The notes beneath the pieces were generated by a model. It saw nothing but the letters and a program-made list of their open reading frames with translations. It did no database searches and had not been told where the DNA came from. From Caryophanales bacterium UBA3620 (GTDB lineage: Bacteria > Bacillota_I > Bacilli_A > RF39 > UBA660): a stretch of 38,799 nucleotides of DNA. Location: NCBI GenBank assembly GCA_002375205.1, contig DFLL01000024.1:1-38799 (forward strand), read 5' to 3'. Made by a program: the position numbers and the translations under genes. This document shows positions 31,557 to 38,799 of this stretch, in pieces (the first letter of the stretch is position 1; each line of letters begins with the position of its first letter).

Positions 31557-32057
31557 TTAAATTTCAAATTCAACAGAATTTAATTTTGAAATTTCAAAAT
31601 CGGTTTTCTGTATTTCATTATCAATTTCTTCAAGTCTTTTTCTTAACTCTCTTGAATCGAAGTTTACTGTTTTGCATTCAAAATATGAATTGTTTACTTC
31701 AGTTACCCTCCTTTTAGAATTTTTTAGCATTAATAGTTGTTCAAAAGTAGATTTAAGTTTTCTTAAATTGGTGTTATCTACAATTGCTTCTTGTATGCTT
31801 CTTCCATCACTTAATTTAAATTGATTATTTTTTTCATATAGAACTCTTTTTAATTTTGATAATTCTTTAGATATTCTCTCTATTTCTTTTAGATCTAAAT
31901 CAAATGCCTCTTTATTATCTTCGATGATATTAATTCTACCATCAAGTTCTTCTACTGACGTATTGATTGCATACCCTTTTATTGTGTAGCTTCTGCCATT
32001 TAAGTACCTTTCTTCTTCTGAAATTAAACTCATTAATGCTGCAATGTTTGTTTTCAT
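31557..32057 (-). CDS. DIP1984-like helical protein
   Basis: The 166-residue protein is a helical hairpin or coiled coil. It aligns by eye with DIP1984/septicolysin-like proteins: LKRVLYEKNNQFKLSDGRSI fits the family's R-N-T-N-DGRTL segment, and the tail VNFDSRELRKRLEEIDNEIQ fits its VDVKELQKQIDEL end. The function is unknown in general. ATG at 32057 has AAGGGAGAAAAAG upstream. It stands alone between hairpin clusters, downstream of the HTH-like gene and separated from it by a strong terminator. Confidence 0.55.
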   Translation of the reverse strand: MKTNIAALMSLISEEERYLNGRSYTIKGYAINTSVEELDGRINIIEDNKEAFDLDLKEIERISKELSKLKRVLYEKNNQFKLSDGRSIQEAIVDNTNLRKLKSTFEQLLMLKNSKRRVTEVNNSYFECKTVNFDSRELRKRLEEIDNEIQKTDFEISKLNSVEFEI

Positions 32058-32114
32058 TTTAATCTTTTTCTCCCTTCAACTGATTTCATTTTACTATAAA
32101 TGATATGTGAAGTG

Positions 32115-32160
32115 GTCGCTGAAAAAGCGACAAAAAAAAATACTGCTATAAAACAGTATT
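32115..32160 (-). terminator. Terminator of the HTH-like gene, with a second hairpin
   Basis: On the - strand AATACTG-TTTTATAG-CAGTATT is followed by T9 (32132-32140), overlapping the stop of the gene. Just beyond, GTCGCT-TTTTC-AGCGAC (32115-32131) forms another hairpin, perhaps part of the next gene's leader. Confidence 0.8.
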
Positions 32161-32514
32161 TGAGTATGTATATAGATAATCATTTATAATTTTTAAATCA
32201 TAAATATTATTATCTAAGCAGTATGAAATAACTAAATCAAATTTACTATTACTTAAAGAATATCCAGCACTATTTAATAATTTATTAAAATCGTTTCTTT
32301 TTAATCCTAAAGCAAGGCATAATTTGATAATTACATTTCTTCGAGGGATGTAATTGTTATTGCATCTGATTTTAGAAAATAATTTTCTATCTATATCTAC
32401 TTTTTTGTAAATTTCAGAGTCTTTAACTCCTTTTTCGTCTATGAAAGAGAAAAGTGTTTCGTTAAAACTCCTTAATTCACTGTGATTTAAATAGTCTTTA
32501 CAACTTTCTTTCAT
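32146..32514 (-). CDS. Helix-turn-helix-like protein of a VWA/tellurite-type neighbourhood
   Basis: The 122-residue protein carries FNETLFSFIDEKGVKDSEIYKKVDIDRKLFSKIRCNNN (about 18-55), then NVIIKLCLALGLKRNDFNKLLNSAGYSLS. This is a Cro-like HTH with a non-standard first half; relatives lie beside VWA, TelA-like and macro-domain genes in Firmicutes. The C-terminal 30 residues (FDLVISYCLDNNIYDLKIIN) are helical. ATG at 32514 has an ideal AGGAGG. It is likely a regulator or adaptor. It lies next to the TelA/VWA operon and on the same strand, though with a terminator after that operon. Upstream (32515-32803) are two small hairpins, TAAGG-CCTTA and GAGCT-AGCTC, possibly a regulated leader. Confidence 0.6.
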   Translation of the reverse strand: MKESCKDYLNHSELRSFNETLFSFIDEKGVKDSEIYKKVDIDRKLFSKIRCNNNYIPRRNVIIKLCLALGLKRNDFNKLLNSAGYSLSNSKFDLVISYCLDNNIYDLKIINDYLYTYSNTVL

Positions 32515-32776
32515 ATGAAATCCTCCTATTAATTTACTGTTATCACACAGTTCACTTAGTGTGCATCCTAATTATAAGGGCCTTTCCTTACAATCATATA
32601 TATAGGATTTCATCTCATATATAATTATTTAAATCACTGAGCTAATTTCACAGCTCGATAAGAATATAACATATTTTAGAACTTATTTCAAGACTATTTG
32701 ATTTTTTTTTATTTATAATTATTAGGCATTTTTCATGTTTATTTCTGATGATTATAGTATATTATGCTTCAAAAGA

Positions 32777-32810
32777 TAAAGAAAAGAATAATACAATTAA
32801 GTATTATTCT
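32777..32810 (-). terminator. Terminator of the VWA-TelA-AAA operon
   Basis: AGAATAATAC (32785-32794) and GTATTATTCT (32801-32810) form a perfect 10-bp stem with an AATTAA loop. On the - strand a TTTTCTTT tract follows. The AAA gene's stop codon is inside the stem. Confidence 0.75.
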
Positions 32811-34390
32811 AGTATTAAATTATCAATACTAATATCATCTTTAGTAATTGTCTTTAAGATATTCTTTTGTTTTTTATTCTTAACATTAGAAGCATGTCTA
32901 ATTACTGTTTTTTCATAGATGTTTCTAATAAATCTAGCATTACCAAAGTTCTTCATATTACGATATTTATTTATTATTTCTTCTAGATATTCTAAAGCAT
33001 CTTCTTTGACAATAAATCCTGCCTTATTTGTAAATGTTTTAAATATCTCAATTAATTCTTTAGTAGTATAGTCATCAAATTCTAAAGTATAACCTATTCT
33101 AGATGTAATACCTGAGTTTGAATTTAAGAAGTCTTGCATCTCTTTAGTATATCCAGCAAAGATAACTACTAATTTATCTCGATAATTTTCCATAGCTTGA
33201 ATTAATGTAGCTATTGCTTCAGCATTATATGAATTATCATTTTTAGTAGCTAGTGCATATGCTTCATCTATAAATAATACGCCATTCATGGCTTTTTCAA
33301 TGACACTCATTGTTTTAGGAGCAGTTTGTCCGACATACTCCGCTACTAAGTCTTTTACTGATACTTCGACTAATTTATTTTCTTTAATATATTTTAAATT
33401 ATATAAGATACCAGATATTAATCTAGCAATAGTAGTTTTACCAGTACCAGGATTACCTAAGAAGACCATATGTAAATTAATATCTTTTATCTTTAGAGAA
33501 TCTCCGGCTTTTTCTTTTAAGGTTATTACATCTACTAATTCATGTAGTACTTTCTTAACTTTCTCTAATCCTACTAATTCGTTTAAACTAGCAAATACTT
33601 CCTCTAATGTTTTTTCTTCTTTTAACTTAGGCAATTCTTTATTAAAAGAAATATATTTTATTAGATCATTTTCATAGGTAACATAATCGATGGTTTTATT
33701 ATATGTATTTGTTAGATAATCTAATAATTTTACTTTTGTATCATCATCTACCGCTACTTTACCTAATATATCATTATAAATATCTTGAACATCAGGATTA
33801 ATTCCTTCTATTTGGAAAGTAAAGTATTTATTTTTTAATTCTTCTCTACCTAAAAAGAAACTAGTTAATTCTTCATCAGTACCAGATATTATTGTTATAC
33901 TTTTATTATCTTCTTTTAAATATCTTTCAAAGTCATAGATAAATGTTTTAATATCACGATCCTCTAAAATATTTAATCCATTTAAATCATGGATAAGTAA
34001 GAAACCATAATCATGATAATTTTCTTCTTTATTTATTTTATATAATGATAATACTTTTTGCTTAGTATCAATATATTTAAAATACTCTCCAGCAGTATAT
34101 AAGATATCATTAATATTATGTACTAAAGCACTAGTGTTAGTTTTAATGATTAACCTAAATGGTACATAATTAGTTTCTAGTCCTTCATTATATTTACGCA
34201 TATATTCAATCATTTTTTTAAGTAAATCTTTGGCTTCTTCATCAATATTTAAATTGTTTATTTTAAGGAAGAGTGAGGCCATCTCTTCTTGTGGCCCCAC
34301 TTTTTCTTCTTCCTTTTTTACTTCAATTTTAGGTACTGATTCTATTCCAAAGAAATCTTTATATATATCTTTAAAATAATCTTCTCTCAT
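32804..34390 (-). CDS. CbxX/SpoVK-type AAA+ ATPase
   Basis: The 528-residue protein has two AAA-type halves. The first (about 60-240) lacks a Walker A and looks degenerate. The second (about 262-528) is a CbxX/CfxQ-SpoVK-type AAA+ module: GNPGTGKTT (312-320), VLFIDEAYAL (371-380), then IFAGY and GITSRIGYTLEF (with the arginine finger) and a C-terminal lid. These ATPases remodel partner proteins. Here the partners are likely TelA/XpaC or the VWA protein, in the style of MoxR-VWA or CbxX-VWA pairs. ATG at 34390 has AGGTG five bases upstream and lies seven bases after the TelA stop. It is the last gene of the operon. Confidence 0.85.
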   Translation of the reverse strand: MREDYFKDIYKDFFGIESVPKIEVKKEEEKVGPQEEMASLFLKINNLNIDEEAKDLLKKMIEYMRKYNEGLETNYVPFRLIIKTNTSALVHNINDILYTAGEYFKYIDTKQKVLSLYKINKEENYHDYGFLLIHDLNGLNILEDRDIKTFIYDFERYLKEDNKSITIISGTDEELTSFFLGREELKNKYFTFQIEGINPDVQDIYNDILGKVAVDDDTKVKLLDYLTNTYNKTIDYVTYENDLIKYISFNKELPKLKEEKTLEEVFASLNELVGLEKVKKVLHELVDVITLKEKAGDSLKIKDINLHMVFLGNPGTGKTTIARLISGILYNLKYIKENKLVEVSVKDLVAEYVGQTAPKTMSVIEKAMNGVLFIDEAYALATKNDNSYNAEAIATLIQAMENYRDKLVVIFAGYTKEMQDFLNSNSGITSRIGYTLEFDDYTTKELIEIFKTFTNKAGFIVKEDALEYLEEIINKYRNMKNFGNARFIRNIYEKTVIRHASNVKNKKQKNILKTITKDDISIDNLILE

Positions 34391-34397
34391 AAAGCAC

Positions 34398-35552
34398 CTA
34401 TTTTTCTTTAACATGTATTTCTAACATTTTTGCTTTTAATTCTTTTTCAATATCTTCAAGAGTGGCTTCAGCTTCTTTTCTCTTAGCTCTTCCTTCTTCA
34501 TGAATAGCAATTACTGAATCTAATGTTTCGATTAAATCTTGGTTTGTCTTTTGTAGTGTTTCAATATCAACGATAGCTCTTTCACTTTCTCTAGCAATAT
34601 CAATTGAACCTTGTTTTAAAGTCTCACTATTCTTAACTAACATTTCATTAGTTAATTTAGATACAGCCTGCTGGGACTTTAGAGCATTCTTAGCATTATT
34701 AATACCAAGAGCTAAAACCATTTGATTCTTCCATAATGGAATGGTATTTGTAATAGAGCTTTGTATCTTTTCTACTAATTCTGCTTCATTATTTTGTAGT
34801 AATCTAATTTGTGGAGCCATTTGAATAGATATAATTCTCGTAGTCTTTAAGTCATAGATTTTCTTTTCGAATCTATTAATTAGAGCCTCCATATCATTTA
34901 CTTTTTGGACATCTATTTGGTCTCCACTTTTTTCTGCAACTTCTTTTAATTTAGGAAGTTCGACATTTCTTAACTCTTCTAGTTTTCTATCACCTGCGAT
35001 TATGTATAGAGATATTTCTTTAAAGTATTCTAAATTCTTTTCATACATTGTATCAAAGACAGTTATATCTTTTAACATTTGTACTTTATCTTTTTCTAGT
35101 CCACCTTCGATAGTATCGATATTCTTTTCAATCTTACTGTATTTAGCTACGATATAATCAAATTCTTTCTTAGCACTACTAAATAATTTTGCTATAAAGT
35201 TCTTTTTAGATGTACCACTGATATCTTTATCAAATGATTTTATTTGACTAACTAAGTCCGCTAGTAGATCTCCTACTTCACCAGTATTCTTTGTTTTAAC
35301 ATCTTCTAGAATGCTATCTGAGAACTTTGATATTTTTTCTTGAGCTGCAACTCCATATTGTAGTATTTGGGCAGCATCATTAATATCTAATTTACTATTA
35401 AATTCTTCAATAGCTTCTTTTTCTTCTTTAGATAGTTCGTCATAGTTTAATGATTTTTCAATTTTCTTTTCAGTTATTTCTTTCTCATTAACTAACCCTT
35501 CAATACTCTTTTCATCTACTTTTTCTTTTACTTTTAATTCTAAATTACTCAT
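34398..35552 (-). CDS. telA: TelA-like toxic anion resistance protein
   Basis: The 384-residue protein is helical throughout with the TelA/KlaA pattern: an acidic N-terminal segment, then FIAKLFSSAKKEFDYIVAKY, then IQMAPQIRLLQNNEAELVEKIQ and IPLWKNQMVLALGINNAKNA, and a charged C-terminus. Members were linked to tellurite resistance on plasmids. In Firmicutes they pair with XpaC-like proteins, and their molecular job is not settled. ATG at 35552 follows AAAGGAG, 11 bases after the previous gene. The neighbours, XpaC-like upstream and AAA+ downstream, support the assignment. Confidence 0.88.
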   Translation of the reverse strand: MSNLELKVKEKVDEKSIEGLVNEKEITEKKIEKSLNYDELSKEEKEAIEEFNSKLDINDAAQILQYGVAAQEKISKFSDSILEDVKTKNTGEVGDLLADLVSQIKSFDKDISGTSKKNFIAKLFSSAKKEFDYIVAKYSKIEKNIDTIEGGLEKDKVQMLKDITVFDTMYEKNLEYFKEISLYIIAGDRKLEELRNVELPKLKEVAEKSGDQIDVQKVNDMEALINRFEKKIYDLKTTRIISIQMAPQIRLLQNNEAELVEKIQSSITNTIPLWKNQMVLALGINNAKNALKSQQAVSKLTNEMLVKNSETLKQGSIDIARESERAIVDIETLQKTNQDLIETLDSVIAIHEEGRAKRKEAEATLEDIEKELKAKMLEIHVKEK

Positions 35553-35563
35553 TTTCTTCTCCT

Positions 35564-36763
35564 TTACTTTAGATATTCTATTAATCTATTATAAGTATCC
35601 ATTTTTAAACTTGTAACTGTACTTGTTATTGTCTGTGGTACTCCAAGTCCGATACTTGATACATCATATGTACCACCTGTTACTCCGGTTCTAAATCCAT
35701 ATTTTTCCCAGGCTATTTGTCCTATTTCTTTATCATTTAGAGCTTCATATAATTTAGCACCTTTATCTGTGAAAACTGTGAAACAGTGTGAATTCCATAT
35801 AGTAGGAGTAGGATACAATATTCTTATATCATCTTTTACCTGATTAAAGGCATCTGGACTAGAGTTTGCAAAATCAATCATACTTTTTTCATAGTCGACA
35901 ATCATTGGTTCTCCGCCCATACCTGTTTTTAAGTATCTTTCAAATAGATCGGCAGGGGTATTATTCATATATCCTGATTTGATATAGAAGTCTTTTAATT
36001 TTGGTAAATTATTTTCAATGTTATCAGATGTTACTTGTCCACCACTTAATATTGAAAGTAATAATCCATAATATGTAGCACCAGGACTAGATGATACTGG
36101 GTCAGTAGAAGCTATATTAATATTTCCATATAAACTACCCAGACCTATATCTGACCATTTCTTACCTTGCAATATATAATCAATTAATTTATTCATATCA
36201 GTTATATAGTAAACGCCATCTGTTTCTGTTACGATACTTTCATTTATTAAAGCATCTACTACTTCTTTCCAACTATATATGACAATTGGAGTATTTAGTG
36301 TTAGTCCTCCATCTAGAACAGTATATCTGTCTGATTCTCCTGCTTCTTTATTTGGACTTAATTTGTAATAATCATAGAATCTTTGGTCCGAAGTAAATAG
36401 TGCATCGTATTTAGATACTCCAACAGACAAAATTGTAAACTCTTCGCCACTTGACATTCTATTTATAATATTTTGACTACCAAGGCCTACACTTTCTCTT
36501 ATTAATGGCTTTGTTATTGTTTTACCATTACTCCATGTGTCAAATACAGCGTTTATTTTATACTTCTTTCTAAGAATCTTATTTACATCTTCGTCATTTA
36601 AAAAGTCTTCTTTACCACCACCAGTAGCTACATAGACAGTGGTTAGTTTTCCAGTTAAGATATCTCCTTTATCATTATCTGTTAAATACTTAATAACAAT
36701 GATTGCAATAATTAAGACAATAAAGAGGATAATTCCTATTAAGGCTTTCTTATTCTTCATCAT
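35564..36763 (-). CDS. Extracellular solute-binding-like lipid-free membrane-anchored protein
   Basis: The 399-residue protein has a single N-terminal membrane helix (KALIGIILFIVLIIAIIVIKYL), no lipobox, and an external domain of type II periplasmic-binding fold. Features are GKLTTVYVATGGGK, VFDTWSNGK, GNINIASTDPVSSSPGATYYG and MIVDYEKSMIDF. Such domains bind small molecules or ions, and no permease gene is near. ATG at 36763 (next to 36760) is chosen because AAAGGA lies eight bases upstream. The start overlaps the end of the XpaC-like gene. It may sense an extracellular signal for this operon. Confidence 0.7.
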   Translation of the reverse strand: MMKNKKALIGIILFIVLIIAIIVIKYLTDNDKGDILTGKLTTVYVATGGGKEDFLNDEDVNKILRKKYKINAVFDTWSNGKTITKPLIRESVGLGSQNIINRMSSGEEFTILSVGVSKYDALFTSDQRFYDYYKLSPNKEAGESDRYTVLDGGLTLNTPIVIYSWKEVVDALINESIVTETDGVYYITDMNKLIDYILQGKKWSDIGLGSLYGNINIASTDPVSSSPGATYYGLLLSILSGGQVTSDNIENNLPKLKDFYIKSGYMNNTPADLFERYLKTGMGGEPMIVDYEKSMIDFANSSPDAFNQVKDDIRILYPTPTIWNSHCFTVFTDKGAKLYEALNDKEIGQIAWEKYGFRTGVTGGTYDVSSIGLGVPQTITSTVTSLKMDTYNRLIEYLK

Positions 36764-37382
36764 TATCACTTCCTTTCATTATTGGATTATCATCCACTAT
36801 TCCATCTGCTTTTAACATCATATCATATACTTTCATATCAGCATCAGCATCCATGATATCTTTTTGATATAGAGAAGATAGAATACTTTCAAAAGCGTTA
36901 TTTGTTCCTTCAATCATTTTATCGGCTTTCTTCATAAATTCTTTTCCTTCTTTGGATACTAATTTCTGATTTTCAACTTCATCGTAACGATTTACTATTT
37001 TTATTAGTACTGGTAAATAGTAATCAAAGAAGTTATTTAATCTATTTGCTTTATTTGGACTATTTTCAATAGTAGTTAATATTTTATCAACAGTACTGTG
37101 GATTTCATTTAAATTCTTTCTGGTATCCCCTGATTCTACTTTCGGCATTAGACTTAATATTTCTTTATTTTGTTTTTTAGCATCTTGCACTCTTTGATAT
37201 AGAGTTCTATTGGTATCTTTTAATGTTTCTTTACTTTTAAAGCTAGATAAGACTAATTCACTGGCACCAAAGGCCGCTGCTCCAATGGCTAAGGCTGGTG
37301 CTATTGCTATTGATAAACCTAAGTAAGGAACAGCGAAGAATGATGCTCCTACAAGAGCTGATACTACTTCTTTATTCTTCAT
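36750..37382 (-). CDS. XpaC-like protein
   Basis: The 210-residue protein begins with a hydrophobic hairpin (residues 7-45, VSALVGASFFAVPYLGLSIA), followed by a helical region with DTRKNLNEIHSTVDKILTTI and DYYLPVLIKIVNRYDEVENQ. The C-terminus is acidic. It matches XpaC (5-bromo-4-chloroindolyl phosphate hydrolysis family), whose enzyme name comes from a phenotype and probably misstates its job. XpaC and TelA are a widely conserved gene pair in Firmicutes, and the order here fits, with a solute-binding gene between. ATG at 37382 has AAGGAG and follows the VWA stop by one base. Confidence 0.78.
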   Translation of the reverse strand: MKNKEVVSALVGASFFAVPYLGLSIAIAPALAIGAAAFGASELVLSSFKSKETLKDTNRTLYQRVQDAKKQNKEILSLMPKVESGDTRKNLNEIHSTVDKILTTIENSPNKANRLNNFFDYYLPVLIKIVNRYDEVENQKLVSKEGKEFMKKADKMIEGTNNAFESILSSLYQKDIMDADADMKVYDMMLKADGIVDDNPIMKGSDNDEE

Positions 37383-37383
37383 A

Positions 37384-38799
37384 TTAGTTATAACTCCTTA
37401 CTTCAGTAAAGGCTTTTAATAATCCGCTCTTGCCATCAAATACTTTACCATTAGAAAGGTCTGCTAATTTATTTAACTCATATTCACTAGAACTACCAAA
37501 AGTTATACTATATATTGGAACATTTTCTTTATTTCTTATATAGTATTTCTTTAAATCATTAAATGAACCAGTATTTGATTGCCCATCAGTCATTAAGATT
37601 ACAGTCTTTGTATATTCGTCATCACTATCTTGTTTTAATATTTTTAATCCTTCAATACTTGGACTATAAATATTAGTACCACCACCAGCTTCAAGAGAAT
37701 TTATATTATCTATTACTTCACTAGTATCACTACCATATTTAGTATCATATACTTTTTCAACATCATTATTAAAGGTTATTACTGTTATTTTATCTTTATC
37801 AGAGAACTGTAACATATCTTTACTAGCGGTTTCATAATCCAAGATATAATTCATAGCTTCTTTTAATTCATCTAGACCACTTCCATACATACTTCCTGAT
37901 ACATCTAAGCAAAATACTACATGAGTAGGTTTTCGAAGAACTTCTATATATAGGCTAAGGGCTTTAGTTATTACTTTTTTACTAGGATACTTCATATCTT
38001 TTAAGTATTTAGTAGTATCTATTCCCCAATCTGGATTAAATACTTTAGTATTTGCTTTATCATTTGTACCACCATACCAAGAACGATAGCCATATTCTTC
38101 CATTAATTTAATTGCTTCATCACTTCTTAGATATGATTGTAATATATTAAATCTTTCTTTATTCTTAGTATCATTTGAATCATTATTTATATAGGCAAAT
38201 GGCATATCATTAATAGCTACTCCATCTATTGGATAGATTAAATATAGTGGTTCTTTACCTTTCTTTACTAATTCTTTATTTAATTCAATAAGAGAACTTT
38301 CATAATTAATCATGGCATTATAGTCACCATTTTTATACATTTCAGTTAGATACTCTTCATCACCACTTACTCTTTCTACTCCTTTAAAGAATGATTTCAA
38401 ATCTTCTTTAAGACTATTATTATCAAGCATTTCTTCCGTTAATACTTCAGGAGATCCTGCCATACTATTTAAGAAACTTAAGTAACTAGTAGCTCCAGTA
38501 TTGGTTTTAGTAACTGATGCCATAACATATTTTAGTTTTCCTTCTTTAATAGCAGTTAGTATATCTTTATTATATACATCATTACCAACAAAACCCAGTT
38601 CCTCAGCTTTACTTTTTTCTATTGCCATTACTACTGGGTCGATAACAATTGATTTACTATCAGTAGTTAAGTAACTATTATCTAACATATATAACCATAT
38701 AGAATTAGATATCCATACAGCATCATATGGACTACTGTCAGAGTTTAGGATATCTACTATTTCTAAGTCTCCGTAGTGTTCTATTTCTACCTTAATACC
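37384..38799 (-). CDS. Solute-binding/VWA fusion protein, 5' end beyond the window
   Basis: The frame is open through the right edge (an internal Met occurs at 38688), so the gene is partial; 471 residues are visible. The first part (to about residue 265) is a type II periplasmic-binding-like domain (AVWISNSIWLYML, MASVTKTNTGATSYLSFL, YRSWYGGTN). The rest is a VWA domain with a complete MIDAS: DVSGS (299-303), a GGGTN loop, and LMTDG. VWA domains bind partners through a metal. The missing N-terminus probably holds a signal or membrane helix. It is the first visible gene of the operon that continues with XpaC-, solute-binding-, TelA- and AAA+ genes. Confidence 0.8.
   Translation of the reverse strand, partial: GIKVEIEHYGDLEIVDILNSDSSPYDAVWISNSIWLYMLDNSYLTTDSKSIVIDPVVMAIEKSKAEELGFVGNDVYNKDILTAIKEGKLKYVMASVTKTNTGATSYLSFLNSMAGSPEVLTEEMLDNNSLKEDLKSFFKGVERVSGDEEYLTEMYKNGDYNAMINYESSLIELNKELVKKGKEPLYLIYPIDGVAINDMPFAYINNDSNDTKNKERFNILQSYLRSDEAIKLMEEYGYRSWYGGTNDKANTKVFNPDWGIDTTKYLKDMKYPSKKVITKALSLYIEVLRKPTHVVFCLDVSGSMYGSGLDELKEAMNYILDYETASKDMLQFSDKDKITVITFNNDVEKVYDTKYGSDTSEVIDNINSLEAGGGTNIYSPSIEGLKILKQDSDDEYTKTVILMTDGQSNTGSFNDLKKYYIRNKENVPIYSITFGSSSEYELNKLADLSNGKVFDGKSGLLKAFTEVRSYN

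Noticed and set aside
32515..32803. Riboswitch-like leader before the HTH-like gene
   Set aside because: Two short hairpins are visible, but there is no recognisable aptamer core, and the stems are too short to support a call.
33288..33677. Open frame on the + strand inside the AAA+ gene
   Set aside because: It is antisense to the Walker motifs and lacks a start signal.
1..38799. Use of TGA as tryptophan (Mycoplasma code)
   Set aside because: Trp is encoded by TGG in conserved motifs, and TGA ends several genes in overlapping start/stop pairs.

Overview
The window is very AT-rich, densely coded bacterial DNA. Start sites carry clear AGGAGG-type ribosome binding sites, promoters look sigma-A-like, and short hairpin-plus-T terminators are common. 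TGA is a genuine stop: it closes the Lgt-like gene at 10890 and the STAS-like gene at 29144, each in an ATGA overlap with the next start. This argues against the Mycoplasma code. RNase J, XpaC/TelA, a LysM amidase without signal peptide and a sortase-like NPGTG tail point to a low-GC Firmicute, perhaps an uncultured gut lineage near Erysipelotrichia/RF39 or Clostridia. I cannot fix the species.

Layout. 1-2100: a frameshifted DUF1016 nuclease, a probable ~100-nt RNA gene with its own promoter and terminator, and a DUF3800 gene. 2246-3919: rnjA, the clearest housekeeping gene. 3966-8945: a decayed accessory zone with an orphan gene, a broken copy of the LysM amidase, a DUF6429/recombinase-like/PRiA4-ORF3 cassette, a deleted BRO gene, then the intact amidase. 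8968-16215: envelope genes (beta-helix surface protein, membrane protein, catalytically altered Lgt homologue, zinc-ribbon membrane protein, Cys-repeat surface protein) mixed with an XRE regulator, a HEPN gene and a NERD gene. A 118-bp direct repeat brackets 8.4-14.4 kb.

16360-30920: a mobile defence island. Two sets of direct repeats frame it: paired TTGTTCCC sites at 17769 and 30796 (22/24 identical) and a GGGGGAAGAGA repeat at 16363 and 30901 (18/20). The second repeat lies on the 3' end of a small membrane-protein gene. Inside are an operon running PIN nuclease - hsdM - hsdS - hsdR - GmrSD-like DUF262/DUF1524, a membrane protein, a dead tyrosine-recombinase remnant, and a tight three-gene operon (GHKL-type ATPase, STAS-like DUF4325 protein, membrane-anchored helical protein). 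I consider that last operon the best candidate for an undescribed system.

31150-38799: a DIP1984-like protein, a helix-turn-helix-like protein, and a five-gene operon running off the right edge: solute-binding/VWA fusion, second solute-binding protein, XpaC-like, TelA-like, and CbxX/SpoVK-type AAA+ ATPase. It looks like an envelope-to-cytoplasm stress module. Its genes are intact, whereas the accessory zones contain many frameshifts and truncations, so the decay looks real rather than a sequencing artefact. No tRNA, rRNA, CRISPR array or intact transposase was seen.
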